Shown: positions 1 to 5,272 of the stretch, one piece after another
Numbering within the stretch: the first letter of the stretch is position 1
How the letters are laid out: each line of letters begins with the position of its first letter
NCBI GenBank assembly: GCA_014239035.1
Contig: JAAZZY010000078.1
Location: 241-7,257 of the forward strand
Direction of reading: 5' to 3'
DNA: 7,017 nt
DNA from: Chlamydiia bacterium
GTDB lineage: Bacteria; Chlamydiota; Chlamydiia; Chlamydiales; JAAZZY01
Program-made: the position numbers and the translations under genes
The notes under the pieces: generated by a model
The model's database searches: none
What the model was told of the DNA's origin: nothing
The model's input: the letters and a program-made list of their open reading frames with translations, nothing else

Positions 1-1
1 T

Positions 2-577
2 CATCTTGGAGCGCCTTCCAGCCACAATAGAAATCTCCCTCTTAGCGATGATTATTGGCCTTTCTATTGGCATCCCTCTCGGAATATTTTCCGGTATAAA
101 AAACAATTCCAGAGCTTCTAAAATAATAAGCTTTTTCTCTTGAGCCAAGATCATTGCTAGCGCTGCCCGCCGAAGCATTCCCCCGCTGAGCTCATTGGGC
201 ATTTTAAGAGCATCGTCTTCATCTAGGTTAACGCTTTTAAGTATGCTTAAGATATCTTCTTTACCTTCAGGTTTTCCTGCTGAGCGACAACTCAAAGTGA
301 GATTTTCTTTTAAATTAAGTGAATCAATGAGCACTCCTTGTTGAAAAAGAATACCCACAGGACGAACCTTTGGATCTAATTTTTCTTTCCAGTCTACTGA
401 GGTTTTTGCTCCACGAAGAGGAGAAAGCTTTGCTAGATCATTTGCAATAGATGTCTTCCCAGATCCAGAGGCACCTTTCAACCATAAACATTCTCCCTTA
501 CCAAGTTCGAATTCTATGTGATCATTTTTAAACGGACAGCTGTCATCCTTCCGATCAATTTGTACCTTTAAGAGCAT
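2..577 (-). CDS. MlaF-like ABC transporter ATP-binding protein, truncated in Walker B
   Basis: ATP-hydrolysing subunit of an ABC transporter. From the ATG at 577 (AAAAGG seven bases upstream) the product shows Walker A GASGSGKT near residue 40, a Q-loop in ILFQQGVL near residue 87, and the signature MPNELSGGMLRRAALAMILAQ near 131-151. The MP-ELSGGM-RRAALA form and the FQ-G-L-DSL Q-loop context are typical of MlaF/Ttg2A proteins, which energise lipid (phospholipid) transport between inner and outer membrane. Walker B begins as KLIIL (about base 121) but the expected DEP is replaced by EALELFF, and the rest of the open frame down to base 2 is antisense to the permease fragment. The D-loop and H-loop are therefore lost and the product as drawn would be inactive. 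The gene is divergent from recA. Family confidence is good; whether the break is biological is open. Confidence 0.7.
   Translation of the reverse strand, partial: MLLKVQIDRKDDSCPFKNDHIEFELGKGECLWLKGASGSGKTSIANDLAKLSPLRGAKTSVDWKEKLDPKVRPVGILFQQGVLIDSLNLKENLTLSCRSAGKPEGKEDILSILKSVNLDEDDALKMPNELSGGMLRRAALAMILAQEKKLIILEALELFFIPENIPRGMPIERPIIIAKREISIVAGRRSKM
3..143 (+). pseudogene. DppB/OppB-type peptide ABC transporter permease, internal fragment
   Basis: Reading from base 3 gives 46 codons to a TGA at 141-143. The peptide has the pattern of the conserved cytoplasmic-loop and membrane region of binding-protein-dependent transport permeases: ERLPATIEISLLA, then IGLSIGIPLGIFSGIKNNS. In DppB/OppB proteins these are followed by a short linker and another membrane helix. 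Homology seems to continue to about base 140 (SKIISFFS) and then stops, because the following bases belong to an ABC ATPase read from the other strand. The 5' part of the gene lies outside the window and the 3' part is missing. Family proteins are about 300 residues, so this is a fragment. It is either a gene broken by an inversion or the result of a chimeric join. The family call is fairly firm; exact transported substrate is unknown. Confidence 0.65.
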
Positions 578-671
578 ATTTTAGCCTTTTGCATAAGGTT
601 TTTGGAATAAAGATAGCCTAAATATTTTACAATCGAATAATACCTAAAACTCAAAAGAGGCTCTCTTGCAA

Positions 672-677
672 TATAAT
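672..677 (+). promoter_or_regulatory. candidate -10 element upstream of recA
   Basis: A perfect TATAAT lies 55 bases before the recA start, in the 155-bp gap shared with the divergent ATPase gene. No convincing -35 hexamer lies 16-18 bases upstream. An alternative pair is TTGCAA (666-671) with CATGAT (689-694) at 17-bp spacing, which is weaker in the -10. No LexA-type palindrome is visible in the gap, so SOS control is not supported. Confidence 0.3.
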
Positions 678-732
678 GATTTGCTAGGCATGATAAATCT
701 TTGTTCAATTAAATTCAAAAAAGGCTTCCCTA

Positions 733-1779
733 ATGACAGAATCTAAAGACCAAGCGAAGAAAAAAGCTCTAGAGCTTGCTATTTCACACATTGAAAAACA
801 ATTTGGCGACGGCGCCATCATGACACTTGGAAAACACCACAACACAAGAAACATTGATGTCATTCCAACCGGGGCTATCTCTTTAGATATGGCTCTGGGA
901 ATAGGTGGAGTTCCTAAAGGTCGGGTTGTAGAAATTTACGGCCCTGAATCTTCAGGTAAGTCAACTCTAGCAACTCATATTGTTGCAAATGTCCAAAAGC
1001 AAGGTGGACTCGCTGCATATATTGACGCAGAGCACGCCCTAGATCCAGTGTATGCTGCTGCAATTGGAGTCAACGTTAACGACCTTCTTATCTCGCAACC
1101 CGACTGCGGCGAAGATGCCTTAAATATAGCTGAAATGCTTGCGCGCTCCAATGCTGTTGATTTGATAGTTATAGACTCGGTTGCCGCATTGGTTCCAAAG
1201 AATGAACTAGAAGGGGAGATTGGAGACACACACGTTGGACTTCAAGCAAGAATGATGTCTCAGGCTCTAAGAAAACTCACAGCAACTTTAGCAAAATCTA
1301 ATACGTGTGCGGTATTCATCAACCAAATCCGTGAGAAGATTGGCGTCATGTTTGGAAGCCCTGAAACAACGACAGGCGGACGAGCTTTGAAGTTTTACTC
1401 CTCTATTCGCTTGGACATCCGCAGAATTGCCGCCCTAAAAGGCAGTGATGGTGTTGACTACGGAAACCGAGTTAAAGTAAAAGTTGCCAAAAATAAAATG
1501 GCTCCTCCATTCAGAATTGCGGAATTCGACCTTATTTTTAAAGAAGGTATTTCATACGAAGGCTCCATTATTGATAAAGGTGTTGAATACGGAATTATTG
1601 ATAAAAAAGGCGCTTGGTTTAGCCACAAAGGTGCAAGACTCGGACAAGGTAAGGAATCTGTTAGACAAGAACTGAAGAAAAATAAAGCTCTGGCTAAAGA
1701 GATAGAGCTGGCAATTTTTGAAGAAGCGGGTTTAACGCAGACTGAGAAGAAAGAGGAAGCTCCAAAAGCTCAAGTTTGA
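733..1779 (+). CDS. recA: Recombinase RecA
   Basis: RecA forms ATP-dependent filaments on single-stranded DNA and catalyses homologous pairing and strand exchange in recombinational repair. The 348-residue product has the usual family length. Walker A GPESSGKS is at 70-77, the catalytic-glutamate region DAEHALDP at about 98-105, Walker B LIVIDS at 144-149, loop L1 around 156-165, loop L2 with NQIREKIGVMFGSPETTTGG at 197-216, and the RecA signature ALKFYSSIRLDIRR at 218-231. The C-terminal tail after residue 330 is Lys/Glu/Ala rich and ends in KAQV, less acidic than the E. coli tail. The ATG at 733 is preceded by AAAAAAGG eight bases upstream. The gene is monocistronic on the + strand and its last 10 bases overlap the end of the convergent prenyl synthase gene. 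All key motifs are intact. Confidence 0.98.
   Translation: MTESKDQAKKKALELAISHIEKQFGDGAIMTLGKHHNTRNIDVIPTGAISLDMALGIGGVPKGRVVEIYGPESSGKSTLATHIVANVQKQGGLAAYIDAEHALDPVYAAAIGVNVNDLLISQPDCGEDALNIAEMLARSNAVDLIVIDSVAALVPKNELEGEIGDTHVGLQARMMSQALRKLTATLAKSNTCAVFINQIREKIGVMFGSPETTTGGRALKFYSSIRLDIRRIAALKGSDGVDYGNRVKVKVAKNKMAPPFRIAEFDLIFKEGISYEGSIIDKGVEYGIIDKKGAWFSHKGARLGQGKESVRQELKKNKALAKEIELAIFEEAGLTQTEKKEEAPKAQV
1686..1709 (-). terminator. weak candidate terminator for the ispA transcript, inside recA
   Basis: Read on the reverse strand, AGCTCT and AGAGCT form a 6-bp perfect stem with a 12-base loop, followed directly by TTATTTTT. It lies about 60 bases past the prenyl synthase stop codon and inside the 3' part of recA. 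The stem is short and only half GC, so it is a weak candidate. It mirrors the stronger recA terminator found in the opposite gene. Confidence 0.33.
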
Positions 1780-2654
1780 AGCGGCGTCTCAATGAGGCTC
1801 AGCATTTCTTGAAAATGCTCACCACTGAGTCCAAGATCTTTTAAATATTGGCCACACGCACTAGTGTGGCCTTTTAAGCTTTCCTTGCTTTTTTCAATTC
1901 CTAAAAACAGAGGATAGTTAATCTTTTTTCCCTTCTCTTCATCCTGATAAATATCACAAAAGTCATCGTAAATTTGAAAAGCCATCCCAAAATGATAGGC
2001 TGTCTTTTTTATGTCATCAAGCCTTTCAAGGACTCCCCCACCAAAAAGCCAGCCCAAAACGAAGGCTGTTTCAAAGAACAAAACTGTTTTGCGGTAAAAA
2101 ATAAGGTCTAGACTTTTCTGTGTTAGTGCCGGCGGATATAAATCTAAAAGTTGGCCACTTGGCGCTCCTTTAAGCCCATTGTTTTGAGCAAGCATTGAAA
2201 TGGCAAGATCCCCACGAATATCAATATCCTTTAGAACGCCCTGGTGTTCCTTTTTATTTTTTAATATGGAGCTGTACCCCTCTCCAATTAGAGCATAACT
2301 TGTTAAAAGAGCTACATCTTCTCCGTAAACTTTGTGAAGTGATGGCTTGTCTCTTCTTTTTGAATCATCATCCATAGAAGGCAAATCATCAGCAATAAGT
2401 GATGCTGTATGAAAAAGTTCAATAGCCAAAGCGCTATAGGCGACCTCTAGATTGTTTTTAAGAAGGTTGGCGACAATAAGTGTGATGCAAGGCCTGAAGC
2501 GCTTCCCCGCGCCCTTTAAAGCGTAATAGCAGGCATCCTCTAAAGTCGATTCATTAGCAGATGATCCGAATCTTTTTTCAATAAGGTCATCTATTTTATT
2601 TTTATAACACTTTAGTAAAAGCGTTAGTTCATGTTTACGATCAAGAGAGGACAT
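1770..2654 (-). CDS. ispA: Polyprenyl (farnesyl/geranylgeranyl) diphosphate synthase, IspA type
   Basis: Trans-prenyltransferase that condenses isopentenyl diphosphate with allylic diphosphates in the cytoplasm, supplying isoprenoid precursors for undecaprenyl phosphate and quinone side chains. The 294-residue product shows GKRFRP at 50-55, the first Asp-rich motif DDLPSMDDD at 89-97, PSLH with H107, a GQLLDL segment at 167-172, Lys-Thr at 189-190, and the second Asp-rich motif DDFCD at 230-234. The insertion in the first motif is that of bacterial class II synthases. Five residues before it is Ala84 where E. coli IspA has Tyr, suggesting a longer product such as GGPP. The loop after the second motif is shortened. 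The ATG at 2654 overlaps the upstream gene by 14 bp and lacks a clear Shine-Dalgarno sequence, so translation is probably coupled. The symbol follows family convention; product chain length is unproven. Confidence 0.92.
   Translation of the reverse strand: MSSLDRKHELTLLLKCYKNKIDDLIEKRFGSSANESTLEDACYYALKGAGKRFRPCITLIVANLLKNNLEVAYSALAIELFHTASLIADDLPSMDDDSKRRDKPSLHKVYGEDVALLTSYALIGEGYSSILKNKKEHQGVLKDIDIRGDLAISMLAQNNGLKGAPSGQLLDLYPPALTQKSLDLIFYRKTVLFFETAFVLGWLFGGGVLERLDDIKKTAYHFGMAFQIYDDFCDIYQDEEKGKKINYPLFLGIEKSKESLKGHTSACGQYLKDLGLSGEHFQEMLSLIETPLQT
1850..1875 (+). terminator. Intrinsic terminator for recA, embedded in ispA coding sequence
   Basis: GGCCACAC (1850-1857) and GTGTGGCC (1864-1871) form a perfect 8-bp stem, six of the eight pairs G-C, with a 6-base loop, followed by TTTT (1872-1875). 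It lies 70 bases after the recA stop. The T-run is on the + strand side only; read from the reverse strand the hairpin is followed by AATATTT, so it should favour stopping recA transcripts. It occupies codons for roughly residues 261-268 of the convergent prenyl synthase (KGHTSACG), a poorly conserved part of the family. Confidence 0.7.
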
Positions 2655-3348
2655 AATTTTTTTGAGGATATGAAATAATTTCTGTGTTTCCTTTTATGAC
2701 ATATTCTTCTGAAACAATTCCACCAACATTTATGCAAGGATGAACACACGAGCTCTTTTTTAAAATGGTTCCAGGATTAGTTACGCTGTTGCAGCCTATT
2801 TGAGAATGGTCTCCCAAAATAGCACCTAGCTTACGTCTATCGGTATCGATTATCCCATCTTGAATCGGTATCTTAATATTTTTTTTGCGAAACAAAAGGT
2901 TTGCAAGTTTAGCCCCTGCTCCCAAGTTTACATAGTTACCAATAATGGAGTCACCGACATATGAAAAGTGGGCTGCTTGGGCGTGATTTAAAAAGATAGA
3001 TCCCTTTACTTCTGTTGTATGGCCTATAACGCAATGATCACCCGTTATAGTATTACCTCTTAAATACGCTCCATGTCGAATGGTGCAATAATTTCCAATA
3101 ATGCAGGGCCCTTGAATATAGGCTCCTGGTTCAACAACTGATCCGATTCCTATAGAGATTTGGTCAGGGTTCTCTAAAAAAGCTTGAGGGGAAATATCAC
3201 CCTGATGATAACCAAGAGTAGATTCTTTAAGGTATTTAGAAATTTTATCTAGAGCTTGCCAAGCATATTCAAGATTTTGGAACAGCTTTTTATGTGAGTA
3301 TGTTTCTAGATCAAATAATTCGTGAATCTCGGGAAGACCCTTTGCCAT
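2641..3348 (-). CDS. GlmU-like left-handed beta-helix acetyltransferase, no uridyltransferase domain
   Basis: Probable sugar-phosphate acetyltransferase, matching the C-terminal half of GlmU and of archaeal bifunctional sugar-1-phosphate enzymes. The 235-residue product has an N-terminal helical segment (about 1-45) and then hexapeptide repeats of the left-handed beta-helix from about 65 to 210 (IGIGSVVEPGAYIQG, CIIGNY, IGHTTEV, IIGNYVNLGAGAKLAN). Catalytic-site positions of E. coli GlmU (His363, Tyr366, Asn377, Asn386, numbering from memory) appear conserved as His127, Tyr130, Asn141 and Asn150. DTDRRKLGAILGDHSQIG at 168-185 is very like the archaeal enzymes. The pyrophosphorylase domain is absent, so a separate enzyme would be needed to make UDP-GlcNAc. 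The chlamydial gene in this position is usually labelled glmU. The ATG at 3348 has AGG six bases upstream; it is the first gene of a two-gene operon with the prenyl synthase. Confidence 0.85.
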   Translation of the reverse strand: MAKGLPEIHELFDLETYSHKKLFQNLEYAWQALDKISKYLKESTLGYHQGDISPQAFLENPDQISIGIGSVVEPGAYIQGPCIIGNYCTIRHGAYLRGNTITGDHCVIGHTTEVKGSIFLNHAQAAHFSYVGDSIIGNYVNLGAGAKLANLLFRKKNIKIPIQDGIIDTDRRKLGAILGDHSQIGCNSVTNPGTILKKSSCVHPCINVGGIVSEEYVIKGNTEIISYPQKNYVLS

Positions 3349-3357
3349 AGATTACCT

Positions 3358-3390
3358 AATATGAATATTTAATATATAATTAATCTTTAT
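3358..3390. other. AT-rich intergenic tract
   Basis: This stretch has only two G/C bases and lies between the GlmU-like start codon and the repeat cluster. It could hold the -10 region of the GlmU-like operon (TATATT read on the reverse strand) but no matching -35 is clear. It could equally be a duplex-unwinding region, given the DnaA box nearby. Neither reading is proven. Confidence 0.4.
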
Positions 3391-3414
3391 TCTTCTTCTT
3401 CAGATTGTGTGGAA

Positions 3415-3484
3415 ATGTTCATAACTCCCAGGCAACCTGTTGTGAATTTCAATGTTCAAAACATGTTCAAAAAACGTTCACAAA
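3415..3484 (+). repeat. 11-bp direct-repeat array (core TGTTCA)
   Basis: Three contiguous 11-bp units lie at 3452-3462 (ATGTTCAAAAC), 3463-3473 (ATGTTCAAAAA) and 3474-3484 (ACGTTCACAAA). A detached copy, ATGTTCATAAC, lies at 3415-3425 and differs from the first unit at one base. Inverted cores (TGAACA, CGTTCA family) recur at 3535-3540 and 3557-3563. An 11-bp direct-repeat period puts each core on nearly the same face of the helix, as in PhoB/OmpR-type operators. The array is in the gap between the divergent GlmU-like gene and the small + strand gene. Function is inferred only. Confidence 0.75.
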
Positions 3485-3508
3485 ACCGAACTTAACACTT
3501 ATTAATAC

Positions 3509-3517
3509 TTATGCACA
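3509..3517 (+). promoter_or_regulatory. DnaA-box match TTATGCACA
   Basis: The nine bases match the DnaA-box consensus TTATNCACA exactly. Two weaker reverse-orientation partial matches (7 of 9) lie at 3408-3416 and 3442-3450. A single perfect box can occur by chance or act as a DnaA-controlled regulatory site; its position beside an AT-rich tract and short direct repeats is why it is listed. Confidence 0.45.
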
Positions 3518-3556
3518 ATTTTGTTTTCAAGAAATGAACAGGTTACTGACAGAGAT

Positions 3557-3784
3557 ATGAACGAGCTTTCCACAAAAGCTCTTGATTTTCATTCATACTA
3601 CGAATTGGGAGAAGGGGTTTGTATTAGCACACTGGCTAACCATTCATCATACTCATCTGATGACCAGTCTCGCTCAATCACCAGCATACGGTACATATCT
3701 CTTCCTGTAAAGGCCCAGAAAGACCCAGCAGAAATCGACCAAATTTTGAAGATCTTTGACCACGCCTTGATCATGAAAACCTAA
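3557..3784 (+). CDS. Small protein of unknown function
   Basis: I do not recognise this family. From the ATG at 3557 the product is 75 residues, soluble, with no signal peptide or membrane segment. It is Ser/Thr rich in the first half (LANHSSYSSDDQSRS), has a predicted strand (TSIRYISLPV) and ends in an amphipathic helix (PAEIDQILKIFDHALIMK). The same frame can be extended to a TTG at 3521, giving 87 residues, but neither start has a convincing Shine-Dalgarno sequence and TTG would begin four bases after the DnaA box. The reading frame fills the space up to the convergent TPR-like gene, leaving only 7 bases between stop codons, which supports it being a real gene. It is the first gene downstream of the 11-bp repeats and may be controlled by them. 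Confidence 0.6.
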   Translation: MNELSTKALDFHSYYELGEGVCISTLANHSSYSSDDQSRSITSIRYISLPVKAQKDPAEIDQILKIFDHALIMKT

Positions 3785-3791
3785 GGGTTCA

Positions 3792-4898
3792 TCAGTTTCC
3801 ATCTTTAGATGTAGACGCTGCAGACTCGCTCATGCTCGCCTTTGGAAGTGATATTCCTGTTGGCAGAGTTTGAGTTAATGGGCGAGTATTAAAAGCAGAA
3901 AAATCGTGGTTGATAATGAGCTTGTAGTCTTTGTCTGGGCAGTGCTCAATCTCTTTTCTCGCGGTTTCCATGTCACCATTTAGATAGGCTAGAAAGAAAG
4001 GCACTTCAGGTGGAAAATTATCTTGCTCAATTTTTTCATACCATTCTAACGCCTTGTCGTGCTGCCCCAGTAGAGCATAGCACATCAGCAATTGGTAACG
4101 TTTCTCTTGATCTAAGTAGCTCTCTTGTAAAAGGAGGACTATTTCCTTTTCACAATTTTTAAATGGTGCAATTTGCGTCCCTAGTGCTTTCTCAAGAACT
4201 CTGAACAGAAATTCCGGGTCCTCGGATTTATCAGAATTGTCGCATTCACAGCGGGCAGCTTCTCGGAAATCATCAATTGCCAACTCTTTTTGATTTGATG
4301 CTAACGCTAGAAATCCACGATCCACTAGGAGGTCTCTTTGAATTTCTGCAAAACTTTCGTTAATGGTTTTGTCTATAAATGCAGGTAGAGTGGATGGCCA
4401 TTCTTCTGAAGGAATATCGACCATCTCCATTATGGAAGCTAAAGCTTCCTCCTTTGCCTTTTCAAGCAGAGGTGGAAATTTTTCAATAGCTTCAGTAGCA
4501 AAAAAATAGGCCTCCTTCAACCTGCCCAGCTCTTTCAAGCAGTAAGATTGTCCGCTCAGAATTTGAACTTCAAAATCATGAGGAAAATTATGAGGTAGGT
4601 CTCGTATATTTTCGATACCATATTTATCAAGGAAGTCATTTATTTGATCAATGATTCTTAAAGCTTTTTCATATTGCTCAGCATCTAGGGCTTCCTCAAG
4701 ATGAACATGCAGATGCTCATGGAATTCCTCTTCTGTGCTCACCATGGTTGAAGAGGATGTCTCGAGGCGGATTTTTCCCCACTCAGCGCAGCTACTTAAA
4801 GCTTCTTGGTTAGAGGAGAGTTTTTCTACAGTTTGATGTACAGGAATAGAATTCCAATCATCATAAATTTTTCCTGCAGTTAATGTATCAATTCTCAT
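3792..4898 (-). CDS. TPR-like helical-repeat protein
   Basis: The 368-residue product is nearly all alpha-helical with tetratricopeptide-like helix pairs and no enzyme motif. Repeats can be read at about 62-95 (EEALDAEQYEKALRIIDQ), 110-142 (GQSYCLKELGRLKEAYFFAT), 185-216 (GFLALASNQKELAIDDF), 265-292 (CYALLGQHDKALEWYEKI) and a half repeat at 298-318. Such repeats build protein-binding scaffolds; in chlamydiae they occur in type III secretion chaperones and host-directed proteins, but nothing here assigns either role. There is no signal peptide. The first 55 and last 30 residues are Ser/Thr rich and probably disordered. The ATG at 4898 has AAGG seven to eight bases upstream and a TATAAT promoter element beyond that, so it seems to be transcribed alone. 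It faces the small unknown gene tail to tail. Confidence 0.85.
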   Translation of the reverse strand: MRIDTLTAGKIYDDWNSIPVHQTVEKLSSNQEALSSCAEWGKIRLETSSSTMVSTEEEFHEHLHVHLEEALDAEQYEKALRIIDQINDFLDKYGIENIRDLPHNFPHDFEVQILSGQSYCLKELGRLKEAYFFATEAIEKFPPLLEKAKEEALASIMEMVDIPSEEWPSTLPAFIDKTINESFAEIQRDLLVDRGFLALASNQKELAIDDFREAARCECDNSDKSEDPEFLFRVLEKALGTQIAPFKNCEKEIVLLLQESYLDQEKRYQLLMCYALLGQHDKALEWYEKIEQDNFPPEVPFFLAYLNGDMETARKEIEHCPDKDYKLIINHDFSAFNTRPLTQTLPTGISLPKASMSESAASTSKDGN

Positions 4899-4927
4899 AG
4901 AATTGCCTTATTTGTATAAAGTTTAAT

Positions 4928-4957
4928 ATTATAGTATTAAGGCGAAGTTTCCAACAA
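4928..4957 (-). promoter_or_regulatory. Candidate promoter of the TPR-like gene
   Basis: Read on the reverse strand, a perfect TATAAT (4928-4933) lies 30 bases before the start codon. TTGTTG (4952-4957) lies 18 bases upstream as a poor -35; TTGGAA overlapping it at 15-bp spacing is the alternative. The -10 is convincing, the -35 is not. Confidence 0.45.
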
Positions 4958-5104
4958 AAAGATCTCTTTTGACGAGTTTAAATTATTTAGTAATAAAGTT
5001 CGTTTTAGCTGTTCGGGAAGTGTCTGCCACAACCTATCTAGCGCCTGAGTGAAAATAGCGCGGATATTAAAACTTTGGTTTGAATATAGCTTACCACAAA
5101 AGAG

Positions 5105-5179
5105 TCTGAGTGAGAGGATTCGAACCTCCGACCCCTTGCACCCCATGCAAGTGCGCTAGCCATGCTGCGCTACACCCAG
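5105..5179 (-). tRNA. tRNA-Pro (anticodon GGG)
   Basis: The reverse strand folds into a full cloverleaf. Acceptor strands CTGGGTG and CACTCAG pair with one G-U; the D stem is GCGC/GCGC; the anticodon stem CTTGC/GCAAG encloses loop ATGGGGT with anticodon GGG; the T arm is GGAGG-TTCGAAT-CCTCT with a closing G-U. The C1-G72 pair and discriminator A73 are typical of bacterial tRNA-Pro. CCA is not encoded (CTC follows A73), so it must be added after transcription. The tRNA reads CCC and CCU proline codons. It lies between the NlpC/P60 gene and the TPR-like gene, in the same direction as both. Confidence 0.96.
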
Positions 5180-5210
5180 ATATATTGAATTTTGATTGTA
5201 AAAGGGAAGG

Positions 5211-5239
5211 ATTTTATAGTTAGGAGCGGTTTCGGTCAA
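5211..5239 (-). promoter_or_regulatory. Candidate promoter of tRNA-Pro
   Basis: On the reverse strand TTGACC (5234-5239) and TAAAAT (5211-5216) are separated by exactly 17 bp, each matching the sigma70 consensus at five of six positions. Transcription would begin near 5204, giving a leader of about 25 bases before the mature tRNA. The site lies just past the NlpC/P60 stop codon, so the tRNA appears to have its own promoter. Confidence 0.6.
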
Positions 5240-5272
5240 TATAAATGAAGGATGAATTGTAGAGCTTAAGAC

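Noticed and set aside
578..732. SOS/LexA box upstream of recA
   Set aside because: No GAAC-N4-GTTC or CTG-N10-CAG palindrome could be found in the gap.
975..1229. 84-codon reverse open frame within recA
   Set aside because: Antisense to the highly conserved RecA core; no ribosome site or family resemblance.
3415..3484. Repeats as a CRISPR array
   Set aside because: Units are 11 bp and contiguous without spacers, far too short for CRISPR, and no cas genes are present.
3815..3830. Hairpin CATCT-TT-AGATG as a terminator between the convergent small and TPR-like genes
   Set aside because: The stem is five AT-rich pairs with a two-base loop and no T-run, and lies in the TPR-like coding sequence.
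4937..5146. 69-codon reverse open frame starting in the tRNA region
   Set aside because: Its N-terminal part (GCKGSEVRILS) is the conceptual translation of the tRNA-Pro anticodon and T arms, and no start with a ribosome site lies in the remainder.
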